A DNA stretch of 64,000 bases from Theristus sp. LFF4_11. Taxonomy: Eukaryota; Nematoda; Chromadorea; Monhysterida; Xyalidae. Below, piece by piece: positions 42,164 through 52,976 of the stretch. The stretch lies in the NCBI GenBank assembly GCA_030248135.1, contig JASANC010000829.1, forward strand, positions 62,001-126,000, read 5' to 3'. The notes below the pieces were generated by a model. The model saw nothing but the letters and a program-made list of their open reading frames with translations, ran no database searches and was not told the DNA's origin. Position 1 is the first letter of the stretch. The number at the start of each line of letters is the position of its first letter. The position numbers and the translations under genes were made by a program.

Positions 42164-45100
42164 ATGGAGATCAGCGTAGTGCTTTTGCTGGTGTGCGGCG
42201 CAGGCGTGTTGTCAGGCTCTGCGCAACCTCCAAGCTCTTTCCGGCGTCAAAACCGTCAAATACACGTCAGTCCGAACTGCACTGTCGAGCGCAGGGCGCC
42301 TGATGGGCGGGCAAACGTGCAAATGGAAACGTTCTGGCACGCGCAGCCAGTGATGGCAGAACACCATTGTGCGCTGATATGTGCGCACCGGCAGGACTGC
42401 GAGTCTGCTCGCTTCAATGAAACGACAAACGTTTGCACTCTCATGAGACAGGCGAGCATTATGTTTTCTTCGTTTTTGTGGTTTCAAACGGCTCGGAAAA
42501 ATCGTGACTCAAACGGCTTATGAGTTTTCGAGAAACGTTGCATATTTGTTTAGTTGGATGAATACGACATGGTTGGTGATGCCAACGTCGAACCCATACG
42601 CTCAGACACGCTGCAAGTCACGTGTTCCGATGACGATCAAACGTTCTGCATGGACAATCCGAATTCGACAATTTGCATTGGCGAACTTTTGGGTATCCGC
42701 TCTAAAACGCCCTCATGGAAGTGGAATCACGCGTCACTTCGCTACACGTTCATGAAGCAATAAACATCGCAGCTTCAGTTTTAGAACATATGCACATTGA
42801 TACGCGCGTTCATGTTAGCGCGCGTCAACGCGTTTCAGCGCGCGCGTGCACGAATGGGTCTTAATGTGTTTTATTAGGTTTACACAAAAAATGGAAGCAC
42901 CTTGTGACTCACTAACTGCTACTAAATTCTAAACTTTCGCAGCACGTAAGAAACGATCGCCACCCAGACTTTCTGGCAAGCTGAAGAAGACGGTGCAAAC
43001 TGTACTCTATTGCTGCTGGCAGGAGATTGCGTCGTCGCTGTGCCCTGAGAATCAGGTTTCACAAACAAAAAATGCAAAGTAGTGCGATTTGGATTTATGA
43101 CTACAAACCTTGTGATGTGTATTAAAGGCAATGTTTGCTTTCGACCGTTTTCAAAGTCGCGACGCGTGCGTTTACGAATGTGCATCGAGCTCGTCGTGCG
43201 GAGCAGCCGCGTTTGATGCGAACTCGAGGAAATGCCGCATATACGCCAAGTGTGTTCTGCTGACGTGCGAACTTGAGTGCTTTTTCGTTTTTTATGCTTT
43301 GAAGGGACAAATAATTCTTTCGTTTTTGCCAAATTCTGAAAGTTTCACAGTGAAAACACGTGTGGCCTAAGTACTGCTGTCATCGCGTCCAACGCAAACT
43401 CACTCATTGTGCTGAATGCCACGTGTGACGAGTACAGTATGCCACCAGGATGCATGGATGCTTCAGAGGTGACCACTACGGTGGCCACCCAAAGCACGAC
43501 AACCATCCCGCCACTGTCAGAAGTCACCACTGTTGCCACTACGACAACCATCCCGCCACTGTCAGAAGTCACCACTGTTGCCACTACGACAACCATCCCG
43601 CCACTGTCAGAAGTCACCACTGTTGCCACTACGACAACCATCCCGCCACTGTCAGAAGTGACGACTGTTGCCACTACAACAACCATCCCGCCACTGTCAG
43701 AAGTCACCACTGTTGCCACTACAACAACCATCCCGCCACTGTCAGAAGTCACCACTGTTGCCACTACAACAACCATCCTGCCACTGTCAGAATTGACGAC
43801 TGTTGCCACTACAACAACCATCCCGCCACTGTCAGAAGTCACCACTGTTGCCACTACAACAACCATCCCGCCACTGTCAGAAGTGACGACTGTTGCCACC
43901 ACAACAACCATCCCGCCACTGTCAGAAGTGACGACTGTTGCCACTACAACAACCATCCCGCCACTGTCAGAAGTCACCACTGTTGCCACCACAACAACCA
44001 TCCCGCCACTGTCAGAAGTCACCACTGTTGCCACCACAACAACCATCCCGCCACTGTCAGAAGTGACGACTGTTGCCACCACAACAACCATCCCGCCGCT
44101 TTTTGAAAGCTCGACGGTTGGGACAGGTGCAGCCGAACCTTTGACTTTAAATTTGAACTTTCAAATACAATGTAATTGAGTGATAGTCAGAATCAAATAA
44201 AGTCAGTGATTCCAAATGAAAGAAAATTTCCCGTTGAACCATTTAGGCAGTGGAGGCGGAGGAACATACACACCACGTACGTGAACTATTTGCCTTGCGA
44301 ATTTATTGTCTGTTTGTTTTTGAGAAAGCAGACACCACTGAAAGCTTGTTTTAGCTCCATGTGCCACTGACTCAAGTTGGCCACATAATTTCACAAGTCG
44401 TGGATCGTCCGTCTCGTTGTTCGCCGGTCCCGGATACGACACGGTGTTTTATGACATAACGAACAACGTAACAAATCGTTCAATGCAGTTCATTTTCTAT
44501 GAACCTAGGCTTCTAAAGTAAGCTTTCTGACCTGTTTGGTGTTTTAGTGCAGTGCGTGCACACATTTATAATCAACCGAAAACTGATGTTTCCCAGATAC
44601 ATTGATGTGAAACAGCCACTTGGAGCGCCAACGCTATCCGCAATCATTCTCGATATAAATTATGCTCTTCACGGACCCTTCAATTTAGTCAGCGACGACG
44701 GTAATTTCATTTTTGCGCGCTGTTCTCCTGGAATAAAAAAAGCGCGACAATTGTTGCTGGCCGTTCAGATGACATCTTCCGAAACATTCTGAACGACACT
44801 TGGGCACTGGTGCTCAACCTGACCGAGGGCGACAGTGGCGATCTGCAGCTAGACGCGGCGCCCATCTTTCGCATCGACACGTGCGCCGCCTACGAGCCGC
44901 TGCCGTGCGATCGCACAGAGCAGTGGCACAATTTCTCACGGGACAACGAGTTGTCACTCGGGCAACTCGACCACGTCTATTACAATGAGCTCGAAAACAG
45001 CGCACTCCAGTTCCATTTCAACGAGCCTGTTCTTGTCAAGTAAGGTACAGGGTGATCAAAATTTTTGCTCAACAAATGGCAACCAAATGACTATATGTGG

Positions 45101-46183
45101 CGTAAATTTCAGCTTTAGACATTGAGGCAATTGCGAGATCGAAGTGCTTTAAAAAATAACGTTTTTGATCACCCTGTAGTTTGAATGTACATGTCATGAC
45201 ATGTGAGTGTGAGCTGTCATTTTTTGTTTTGAACATTGCAGTTACATTGATGTTCAACGAACGACTGGTACGGTTCCGTGGCGTGCGCGTATTGTGTCCG
45301 ATGATCATCAAGTGTTGGAATGGGAATTGGAGAGTCGCTACGGTTTGTGCCGTTTGGGTTTTTTTATGTTTTTTAAGCTGTTACCAACAAAGTATCTATC
45401 CCTTTCCCTCATGCAGTTCTATTGCGAATTGAATTTCCATTGCGTCACAGCTTATCCATTGCGAAATTCGGTTTCTGGCATTTGGACAAAAACGATCACG
45501 ATCAGCGAAGCGACATCAAGCAGCTTTCAACTGCCGTTGCCAACGACGTTCGCGCTCGATCGGTGCTCCGTGTATATGGAAAACATCACAACAACACCGA
45601 CACCGGCACCAACAAGCACAACACCAACACTTGCACCAACAAGCACAACACCAACACTTGTTGAACCACCCACAACAGTAGCAACAACGCAAACCCCAAC
45701 AACAACACCACCAACAACAAGCACAACGCCAGCCTCTGTGCAACCAACCACAATACTAGCCCCAACAACTACACCAGCCCCAACGACAGCACCACAAACT
45801 TGTCTTGTTGGTAAGTACATGTAATTGCGTTGATGTCTATCAAGCATCCAGATGGCACTTTGTTCAATCGTTGGTTCATTCTAAGTGACTTGACTTCACA
45901 CAGCGAATCCGTGCGATCTGATGGAAGTGACGCACACCTTGGCTGGCAGCCTTTTCGTCGGTGTTTGCGGCCAGCACGGCAGCTGCGTGACGACTTCAAG
46001 TAACGTTGCCTGTTCATTCAGATTGTAGAGTTGTTACAACACGCCAAATATCCTTTTTATATAAATATAATATAATTTTTTAAAATATTTTCTGCCAACT
46101 TTGAAGACGGTTTCACTTGCACGTGTGATAGCGGCTACGAGGGTGTGCTGTGCGATACGAAAACCGGATGCGAGACGCAATGA
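42164..46183 (+). CDS. secreted PAN/apple, mucin-like repeat, EGF protein with a duplicated unrecognised domain
   Basis: Predicted extracellular glycoprotein, function unknown. Exons: 42164-42451, 42554-42692, 42943-43055, 43128-43249, 43372-44126, 44247-44276, 44355-44517, 44597-44700, 44769-45039, 45242-45342, 45451-45810, 45904-45999, 46107-46183; 872 residues. Order: signal peptide MEISVVLLLVCGAGVLSGSA; first PAN-like Cys module (CALICAHRQDCESARFN); RKKR basic site; second PAN-like module (ACVYECASSSSCGAAAF); 14 Thr-rich 15-residue repeats; two copies of a domain of about 115-150 residues sharing FEP/NEP then YIDV; a second Thr/Pro-rich linker; one EGF domain (CGQHGSC to CTCDSGYEGVLC); short Cys-containing tail. 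No membrane anchor. Many Thr and N-x-S/T sites suggest heavy glycosylation. Exon 1 needs a GC donor (CAG then GCGAGC) to keep its Cys. Confidence 0.82.
43495..44105 (+). repeat. 45-bp coding minisatellite, 14 units
   Basis: Fourteen units encode the 15-residue repeat TTTIPPLSEVTTVAT with few changes; unit 7 reads ILPLSEL and the last ends IPPLFESS. Synonymous differences (ACGACAACC or ACAACAACC, GTCACC or GTGACG) are distributed in patches. The unit is a multiple of 3, so length changes keep frame and also keep other frames open. Confidence 0.95.
45048..45176. mobile_element. 129-bp TA-flanked MITE with CAGGGTGATCAAAA ends
   Basis: Begins CAGGGTGATCAAAATTTTTG and ends GTTTTTGATCACCCTG, flanked by TA (45046-45047, 45177-45178). 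No ORF. It begins a few bases after exon 9 of the PAN/mucin gene, in intron 9. Ends resemble those of the larger element at 46449. Confidence 0.85.
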
Positions 46184-46448
46184 TCTGTTGAGCAGATGAG
46201 TTGAACGCAAAATTTTGTGTCCCAATGAAATTTCAGCAAAAGAATACTTTTTATGGAATTGTATGTGCTATGCTGTTATTGGACCCGAACCGTTACGATT
46301 CTGTCAGTAAACGCGCTGTTTTGTTTCTGTGCATATGTTTAGATGAAAACGGGGTCTTGTATCAATGCTATCAATGAAATAGCTTTCAGCTGGGGCTGGG
46401 GTTAACGATTATGTAATATGATTATGTATTTATAAATACTATGATATA
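46184..46448. other. intergenic downstream of the PAN/mucin gene
   Basis: Expected 3' UTR of the PAN/mucin gene. No ORF or repeat of note. Confidence 0.5.
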
Positions 46449-47545
46449 CAGAGTGAGCCAAAAAAAAGGTTCCAATTCTAAAATGCTCTCACTGGTTTGT
46501 GCTAAGCTGTTTCGAGCTGAAAATGGGAACACTATTAGAAACATTTGGAGGTTTTTCTGACCAAATTTTTGTTATGGTATGTTGCCTCTATCACTCACTA
46601 CAGAAGAATATCTGGAAAACATGAAAAATCGACAAATGTTGTGAAATGCAGAGGGTTGATTCAGCTGTAACAAAGGGACCTCGTGTTTTAAAATTTGGAA
46701 CACTTGTTAGAACACTTTGGGAGTTTTTTGTGATCAAAAAATTTTTTTGGCTTACACGTAAGTTCATTTTTACAGTGTAATTTTCAAAAAATAGCAATTT
46801 TTAACAAAAAAACACTGTTCATCCATAATCTCACTGTTTATCATTGCTCATAAACGATCTTCCGAACTGATGTATCGTCACGCGGTGTCAAATTGAATCT
46901 TTTACGAAATTTGCCGAACCACTGTGGAAAAGTTATTCGCATGTTCCCACCAATTGGCAGACCAGACTCGCTGCTCTGCCGTCCACTTAACCATGATGCA
47001 GCAACGACTGAAAATGGAAGTGCATCTCTCACTGCAGAAAAACAACCAGTCTGCTATGGTAAAAATATCAGAGTGGCAAATTTTGTGTATTGAAAAAGGA
47101 AAAAAAACAATTTGGATTTGAAAAGATAAATTCGCATCTGTTCTGAGCAGAACCGCTTACGCACACTCAGACTTGAAGTGAAACATTGGAGTGATAAAAA
47201 ACTGTTCAAATGCAACTCAGCATTCGGCATTTCTAAGCTGCTTTAAACTCATATTACTTTTTTCATCTTTTTTTGTGTTGTGAACATTCCGGCTGTCACT
47301 AACGTTCATTCTTTTGATCTTTGTTACAGTTAAATCAACCCTCTGCATTTTACAACATTTGTCGATTTTTCATATTTTCCGGATTTTTTGCTGTAGTGAG
47401 TGATAGGGGCAAGATACCATGACAAAAATTTGGTCAGAAAAACCTCCAAATGTTTTCTAATAGTGTTCTAATTTTCAGCTGGAAACAACTCAGCACAAAC
47501 CAGTGAGAGCATTTTAGAATTGGAACCTTTTTTTGGCTCACCCTG
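46449..47545 (-). mobile_element. degenerate Tc/mariner-type element with HTH remnant
   Basis: 1.1 kb with terminal inverted repeats of about 240 bp starting CAGAGTGAGCCAAAAAAA and ending TTTTTTTGGCTCACCCTG, flanked by TA (46447-46448 and 47546-47547). On the minus strand near 47020-46850 a broken frame reads MVKWTAEQRVWSANWWEH, then after a frameshift FNLTPRDDTSVRKIVYEQ. This pattern resembles the N-terminal helix-turn-helix found in some eukaryotic Tc/mariner-related transposases. The catalytic domain is absent, so this is a defective derivative. Confidence 0.8.
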
Positions 47546-47626
47546 TATTATGCATTGTGGCTGGAAAAACACGTGAAAAACACAGTGAGCACACACACGG
47601 TATGCAATTCACTGTTTACGTAACTC

Positions 47627-47752
47627 CATAACATATCCAACTTAACAGATTGGTTGGTGATCACGTGATGCGCGCATTCTGTCCGAACCAAACTCCGCTT
47701 CCACAGCTATCCATTCACAGAACGCATGCATCAACCAATCAGCTAGTTGCCC
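47627..47752. repeat. CCAATCAGCT/GCATGCATCAACC-type inverted repeat
   Basis: An AT-rich left end ACATATCCAACTTAACAGAT with TTGGTTGGTGATCACGTGAT faces GCATGCATCAACCAATCAGC. A better preserved relative is at 56130-56335. Confidence 0.55.
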
Positions 47753-48481
47753 AGGCCATCATCCGTCGGAGCAATCCCGTCATATTCCAGAAACGGGCGG
47801 AGCAGGCGTGCAGGCCCAAACCAAAAATCAAATAATTGTCATTGAAAACATGACGATTTAGGAATGAATCATTAAATCGTTGCTTTCTCAATGCATAAGT
47901 ACGATAAGTTCAGTTCTTTCTCGTTCTTCAGTTTCTTACTAAATTCAGCTCAGCATCAATGATCGGTCAGCCAATCAGTCAACCGAACTTGTCCATGAAC
48001 TAAACAAAGATGTTCTTGTTTGTTATTCGTCGAGGATAGTCAGTCAGCGATTAAAAAATTTTAACCAAAAGAAAACTCAAATTCCAAAAAACCAACATCG
48101 AATAAAGCTGCGGTGAAAAAGAAATCTGACTTTGACCATTGATCAAACGACGACGATGACTCTTCAAACTGCTGAAACCAAACAGTTGCACTGAACATTA
48201 GTTAAATTGATGAACTAACTACAGCTGATTGGCTGATGCGTGACCCTGATCAGGTTCAAAGCGGGCCGTTCAAATTGCACTTTGCTTTTTTTTAATTTTT
48301 CAATTTTGAGTGTTTGTGTTGATGAATGTTTGGATTTTTAATGAACAAAACTTGTTTGTGATTCATGAAATGCAGAAAAATTAAAAAAAGTAAGTTTTGA
48401 GGCGACTTTTTTCCAGAAAAAAGAACGATGGCGACGGTGGTGCGCTTTCGACGCTCGAAAAATAAATATTCGTTTGAAAAC

Positions 48482-49430
48482 CATAGTTGTTCTAGGGGGG
48501 GGGGCTGGGGGGGCCGGCCCCCCCCCCAAAAAAATTTCGAATCTATCTCTATCAAACAGGTTTTTTCGGCTCAGCTATTATCTATCTAAAAAAATTTCTC
48601 AGCCAGCTATCTATCTGAAAATTTTTGTCTTCGAAGACATAAAATGAGTCAATTTCTGACCAAAATTGACCATTTTTGCTCGTAATTCTTGAAAATTTCG
48701 CTAATTTTAGGTAAAATACGCGTTTATACTTGATTTTTAGTGTATTTTTAGCATTATTTTGCTGTTTTTATAGCTTTTTAGCGTTTTAGCTATCTATCTA
48801 TCAAATTTCAAAATTTTGACCGGCCCCCCCCCAAAGTCACATGGCCCCCCCCGCGGCCCCCCCTCCAAAATTTTCCAGCTATCTACCGTATTACCTCTAA
48901 TAAACCCCCATGGGGGTTTATTTCTTCAGCGACTTCTGGGGGTGGGGGTTTATTTTTGGGGGGGGGGTTTATTTTTGGGGGGGGGGGGTTTATTTGGAAA
49001 CCATTTTTAGAGGTGGGCAAAATGGCAAAAATAGCTTCCATGGCAAGAAGGAAGTCGCAGAAACTTCTACTCTACATAGAAATTTCCTTTTACAACAGCC
49101 TTTTGTAACGAAATTACCATTAACTCATTCATTTGGGGCCTTTGGTAGCACAATTTCATCATTTTCACTGCAACCAGCCACTGAATTCATTGTTTATGTG
49201 TATGTTTTTCTGGGTATGTGTTTCAAACAGGTTTCCAATAATCCCCCATGGGGGATTATTTTTGGGGGGGGATTATTTGGAAACTTGCCGAGGGGGTGGG
49301 GGTTTATTTTTGGGGGGGGGTTTAATTTTGGGGGGGGGTTTAATAGAGGTAATACGGTATCTATCTAGAAAATTTGCTCCAGCTATCTATATCGGCCCCC
49401 CCCCAACCCCTCGGCTCTGGAACAACTATG
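48482..49430. repeat. G/C-tract element with CATAGTTGTTC ends (layer 2)
   Basis: Begins CATAGTTGTTCTAGGGGGGG and ends CTCTGGAACAACTATG, forming a terminal inverted repeat. Inside are long C and G runs and ATCTATCTATC tracts. Partial relatives are at 11150-11230, 12700-12730 and 15290-15445. Confidence 0.75.
48885..49358. repeat. MITE with ACCGTATTACCTCTA ends (layer 3, innermost)
   Basis: About 474 bp opening ACCGTATTACCTCTAATAAA and closing TTTAATAGAGGTAATACGGT, with CCCCCATGGGGG and tandem GGGGTTTATTTTT tracts near both ends. It interrupts the AGCTATCTA tract of the surrounding element. No ORF. Confidence 0.8.
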
Positions 49431-49925
49431 TTGAAAACAGATTGCTTTTCAGATTTCCCCCATAAAATAATTCATCAGAAGAAAAATTTTCAATTAAAAA
49501 TCAAAAACACAACAACATTTTTGGTTGTCGTCGTTTCCATCGTCGTCGTTCTTCTTCAGAAAATGAATTTGTGCTTTTGGAAACAGCTTCTTTTAGTTTT
49601 TTGCATCTTTGAACTGTTTACAGACAATTTGTTTCAATTAAAATAGAGAAAAGTGGTTTTCATGGCCAAATTTTAATTTACATTTGTCACCCGTCGTCGT
49701 CGTTCTTTTTTTCTGAAAAATGCGCCTTAAAATGTGTTTTTTTGATTTTTTTGTGCATTTCATAAATTACAAACAAGTTTTGTCCATTAAAAATCTAACA
49801 TTCATCAACACAAACATTCAAAAATTAAAAGAATTAAGAAGGCAAAGTGCAACATTTGAACGGTCCGCGTTTGAACCTGATCAGGGTCGACCAGCCAATC
49901 AGTTAATGCCCCAAATTATCCAAAT

Positions 49926-50680
49926 TCCATGCGCGTTTGATTATCAATTTATCTGTTTTTGATGTTCCGTTCCCCGAAATTGGGACTTGCTCCGACTCTG
50001 ATGAAATTTAGCAAGCCTCCTCCGACCGGGCGGGCCTCGACCGCCTACCGTTTTACCTTCTGGAAAAAAAGAAGACCGAAACAAGCAGTGCAGCTACAGT
50101 AAAATAATCGTAAACCATTTCATGGCATAAATTCGCAGCAGATGTTTGCAGTGGATCACACGCGGCGTTAATGTCTCACATTAATTGATTTCGGGTTCCA
50201 AAAAACTTCCACATGAACGAACTGCAAGAAAAAATAAAACAAGCAGATCAAGAAAATCCTGAAATGACGTTTTTTCGAATTTCGATTCGATTCGAAAGAA
50301 AATTTGTGTTTGTTTTCTCCTTGTTGCAGCCAGAGAATTTTTTTTGCACTCGGGAACAGGGTCTTGTCCAGTTATGGGCTAGTTTGAGGCCGGTTACGAT
50401 TTGAAATTGAAGTCGAAGACAAAACTAGGAAAGAAGAGGAAGCGTACGTCGACGAACGTGACGTCGTCCGTCAGGTATAAAAAAACCGGGCCTTCAGAGA
50501 AAATTAATTGTTGACAATTGAGATGAGCTGCGACGAAATTCCAAATATTTTTGCAAACGGTAAATCCAACTCTAACATCAAGACACTCAGACTACCTGCA
50601 AGCTGCAACGTTTGATTAAAAAAATTGACTGCAGACGCGAGTTTCGCGAAACGTAAAGTTTGGTACCTCCAGTCACCAGT
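49926..50680 (+). other. gene-poor stretch with possible small coding exons
   Basis: A short frame at about 50001-50100 begins MKFSKPPPTGRAS and ends in a basic segment. Another from 50213 begins MNELQEKIKQADQENPEM, and 50410-50475 could encode an acidic exon ending before GTATAA. None has a family match I recognise and the phases do not force a model, so no gene is called. Confidence 0.3.
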
Positions 50681-52671
50681 GTCACGTCGGTTCGCTCCCG
50701 CGTTGGCTAGCTCCCGCCCGCACGTGAGTTAACCAATGGTGGTCAGCTCCCGCGCGGGAGAGAAGAACCGGCGGTTAGCTCCCGCAGCTGATGGTGTACT
50801 CCCGCCTGCATTATTTCTAACTGGAGCGGACTGCAGGCTGTCATTTGCCAACGTGTGTTCGTCGAAGCCGACACACGCTGGGGAATGGCGAACGGGAGAC
50901 TGGCAAATTTCGGGTTCTCACTTCTCATGACAACCGAGATCGAACGGGTGCTGCGTGACTGCCAATCAAGTGCACTCGGTGGCCACTGCGGTGTCGCTAA
51001 AGGCGCGTTTAGCAATTAGTTTTTCTCAGGTGCGCACGGAACGCACGTCATTCTGAATGCGGGGCGCAAAACAGTCGTTCCGCTTACGCCAACGCCACAC
51101 GACAAAACTTAAAACTGCGCACCGCATTTAACGTTGGTCTTGCGGCCTGGGACGACAACAACAACAACATGCGAGCACAATAATGTGCACACCATGGACC
51201 GTTCTCCATTCACCTGTTTTTTTCCACGTCTCTCCTCAGCCTGTTTCTTTTCCGCTTCCTTTTCATCCTTCCCCCACCCTTTTCTCCTTTTCCTCTTATG
51301 GGTCTCGCTCGGTGCTGTCGCCTGGCATCCCTGAATCGGCACGACTAGGGTTAGGGAAAAAAAATCCGGATTTTTTTTAAATTAAAAAAAAATTAAAAAA
51401 ATTTTTTTTTACAAGTTGGGGGGGGTTCGAGGCGCGCAGCTGAGTTCATCTAGACTATTTTCAGAACGATCCGGAAAACTATAAGAGCGAAAATCGTGTT
51501 TTATTGAAATTATGTCCATTTCATAGAGGGAAAGTTGATTGGAAAACAGGACAATTTTCGAGGTATTAATATTGAACCGTTCTTAGTTGATTTTTTTTTG
51601 AAATTACAAAATTTGACTGTGTTCAAAAATTCCTGTTTGCTGTAGCTAGGGCCGGGCCCCCCCCTGCTATGCTATCTGCCACATGGCGAGAGCCCACTCT
51701 TCAAATCATCGTATCGAAAACACGTACCATGATTTCGCGATCACGTTGCGGGCAACTGACAGACGCAAGTCTAACACGTTAGTTTAGCTCAGAACGCAAG
51801 TTTTAACATGTGGCCATGTTATCGGGTATCTGAAAAACGGTCGTGTGATGTGGTATTAACCAACATCTCCGCTCCAATTGTTTAACAATATATCGCACAA
51901 CTCCATTGTAGACCTATAACATACGCCAATCAACAAAATATCATGTTCATCTCATGGCCTACCGACTGAAAAAACATGTTCTAAGTTGCAAGAAAACGAT
52001 TTCTGAAACGATATTTCAATTCAGTTAAGTCATTTCAACGCTAAAAATTGACTCTAGAAGTCATCCAAATCGAAAAACATGGAGTACGTCGGTCAAAATG
52101 ACCAAATAATGACATGTACGAGCACACAAAGAAGTTGGGAAGAAAATTTGGTTTGAACTTTCAAAAAATTATGCCATAAATCGAATTTTCAGAGCAAAGT
52201 AGAAGAAAAATTTTTCAAATTTTTTTTTTAAGTTTGAAAAAAAAATCCAAATTTAAAAAAAAACAAAAATTTTTTTTTCAAAGCCCCTAACCCTAGGCAC
52301 GACGCCAGCACGCACGTCGAGTATAGTGCTCGAACACCAAGCTACCGTGCAGCTGTGTGACAAAATAGGAATGTTGACACAGGCGCAATCATATGCTTCG
52401 TATTCGGCGCTGTATCGGTGATTCTTGCGGTCGTGTCATATACGGTGATATATCGGTGATTCTTGCGGTCGTGTCATATACGGTGTCATATCTTCGTCGA
52501 ACACGTTAGGCAAATGACAGCCTGCAGTCCGCTCTAGTTAGAAATATCGCAGGCGGGAGTACACCATCAGCTGCGCGAGCTAACCGCCGGTTCTTATCCC
52601 CGCGCGGGAGTGGTTAACAGTGGTTAATTCCCGCGCGGGAGCTAGCCAACGTGGGAGCTAACCGACGTGAC
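50681..52671. repeat. long inverted-repeat element with GCTCCCGCGCGGGAG arms
   Basis: Arms of about 190 bp, roughly 50681-50875 and 52492-52671, begin GTCACGTCGG and end CCGACGTGAC and carry several copies of GCTCCCGC/GCGGGAG. About 1.6 kb lies between them, including a younger hAT-like insertion. A 38-bp tandem duplication (TCGGTGATTCTTGCGGTCGT) sits at 52411-52486. No ORF. Confidence 0.8.
51346..52295. mobile_element. hAT-like non-autonomous element 2, nested
   Basis: 950 bp beginning TAGGGTTAGGGAAAA and ending AAAGCCCCTAACCCTA, flanked by a perfect 8-bp target duplication GGCACGAC (51338-51345 and 52296-52303). The subterminal regions are A/T-homopolymer-rich. It is inserted inside the 50681-52671 element, so it is younger. 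No transposase frame seen. Confidence 0.85.
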
Positions 52672-52976
52672 ACCGGAACCGGTGCGCGAACAAATAAAAA
52701 ATGATTCTTGACCAAATGATTCTTGACCAAAACCAACCAAACCTTCACCAACCGAAACCATTGACAGTACCGATAACTCTCAATATGATTTCCAGTTTTT
52801 TTAGTTTTACGGTGTAAGTGAAATGGAAGAACTAATCGTTTTCTCGATTCAGGATTGGATTCTCCTTCGTTTTTCAGCGGTTTCATGCAAAAAGCGGGAA
52901 TAAAGATAAACGGAATCGCTGCTATAGTTTTGTCGACGTCGAGCCATTGTCATTTTCTTTCATTCACATTCACAAA

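Larger units (their letters stand above)
48217..49909. repeat. outer inverted-repeat element (layer 1 of a nest)
   Basis: Arms of about 220 bp, roughly 48217-48435 and 49690-49909, are reverse complements containing CCCTGATCAGGTTCAAA and TTTGAACCTGATCAGGG, with CAGCTGATTGGCTG/CAGCCAATCAG at the outer side. Two further elements lie between the arms. No ORF. Confidence 0.8.

Noticed and set aside
43345..44106. Long open frames on the minus strand (43345-44091) and in a second plus frame (43450-44106) across the Thr-rich repeat
   Set aside because: A 45-bp repeat is a multiple of three, so stop-free units stay stop-free in every frame. The Thr/Pro frame joins the flanking Cys-rich exons in phase; the others do not.
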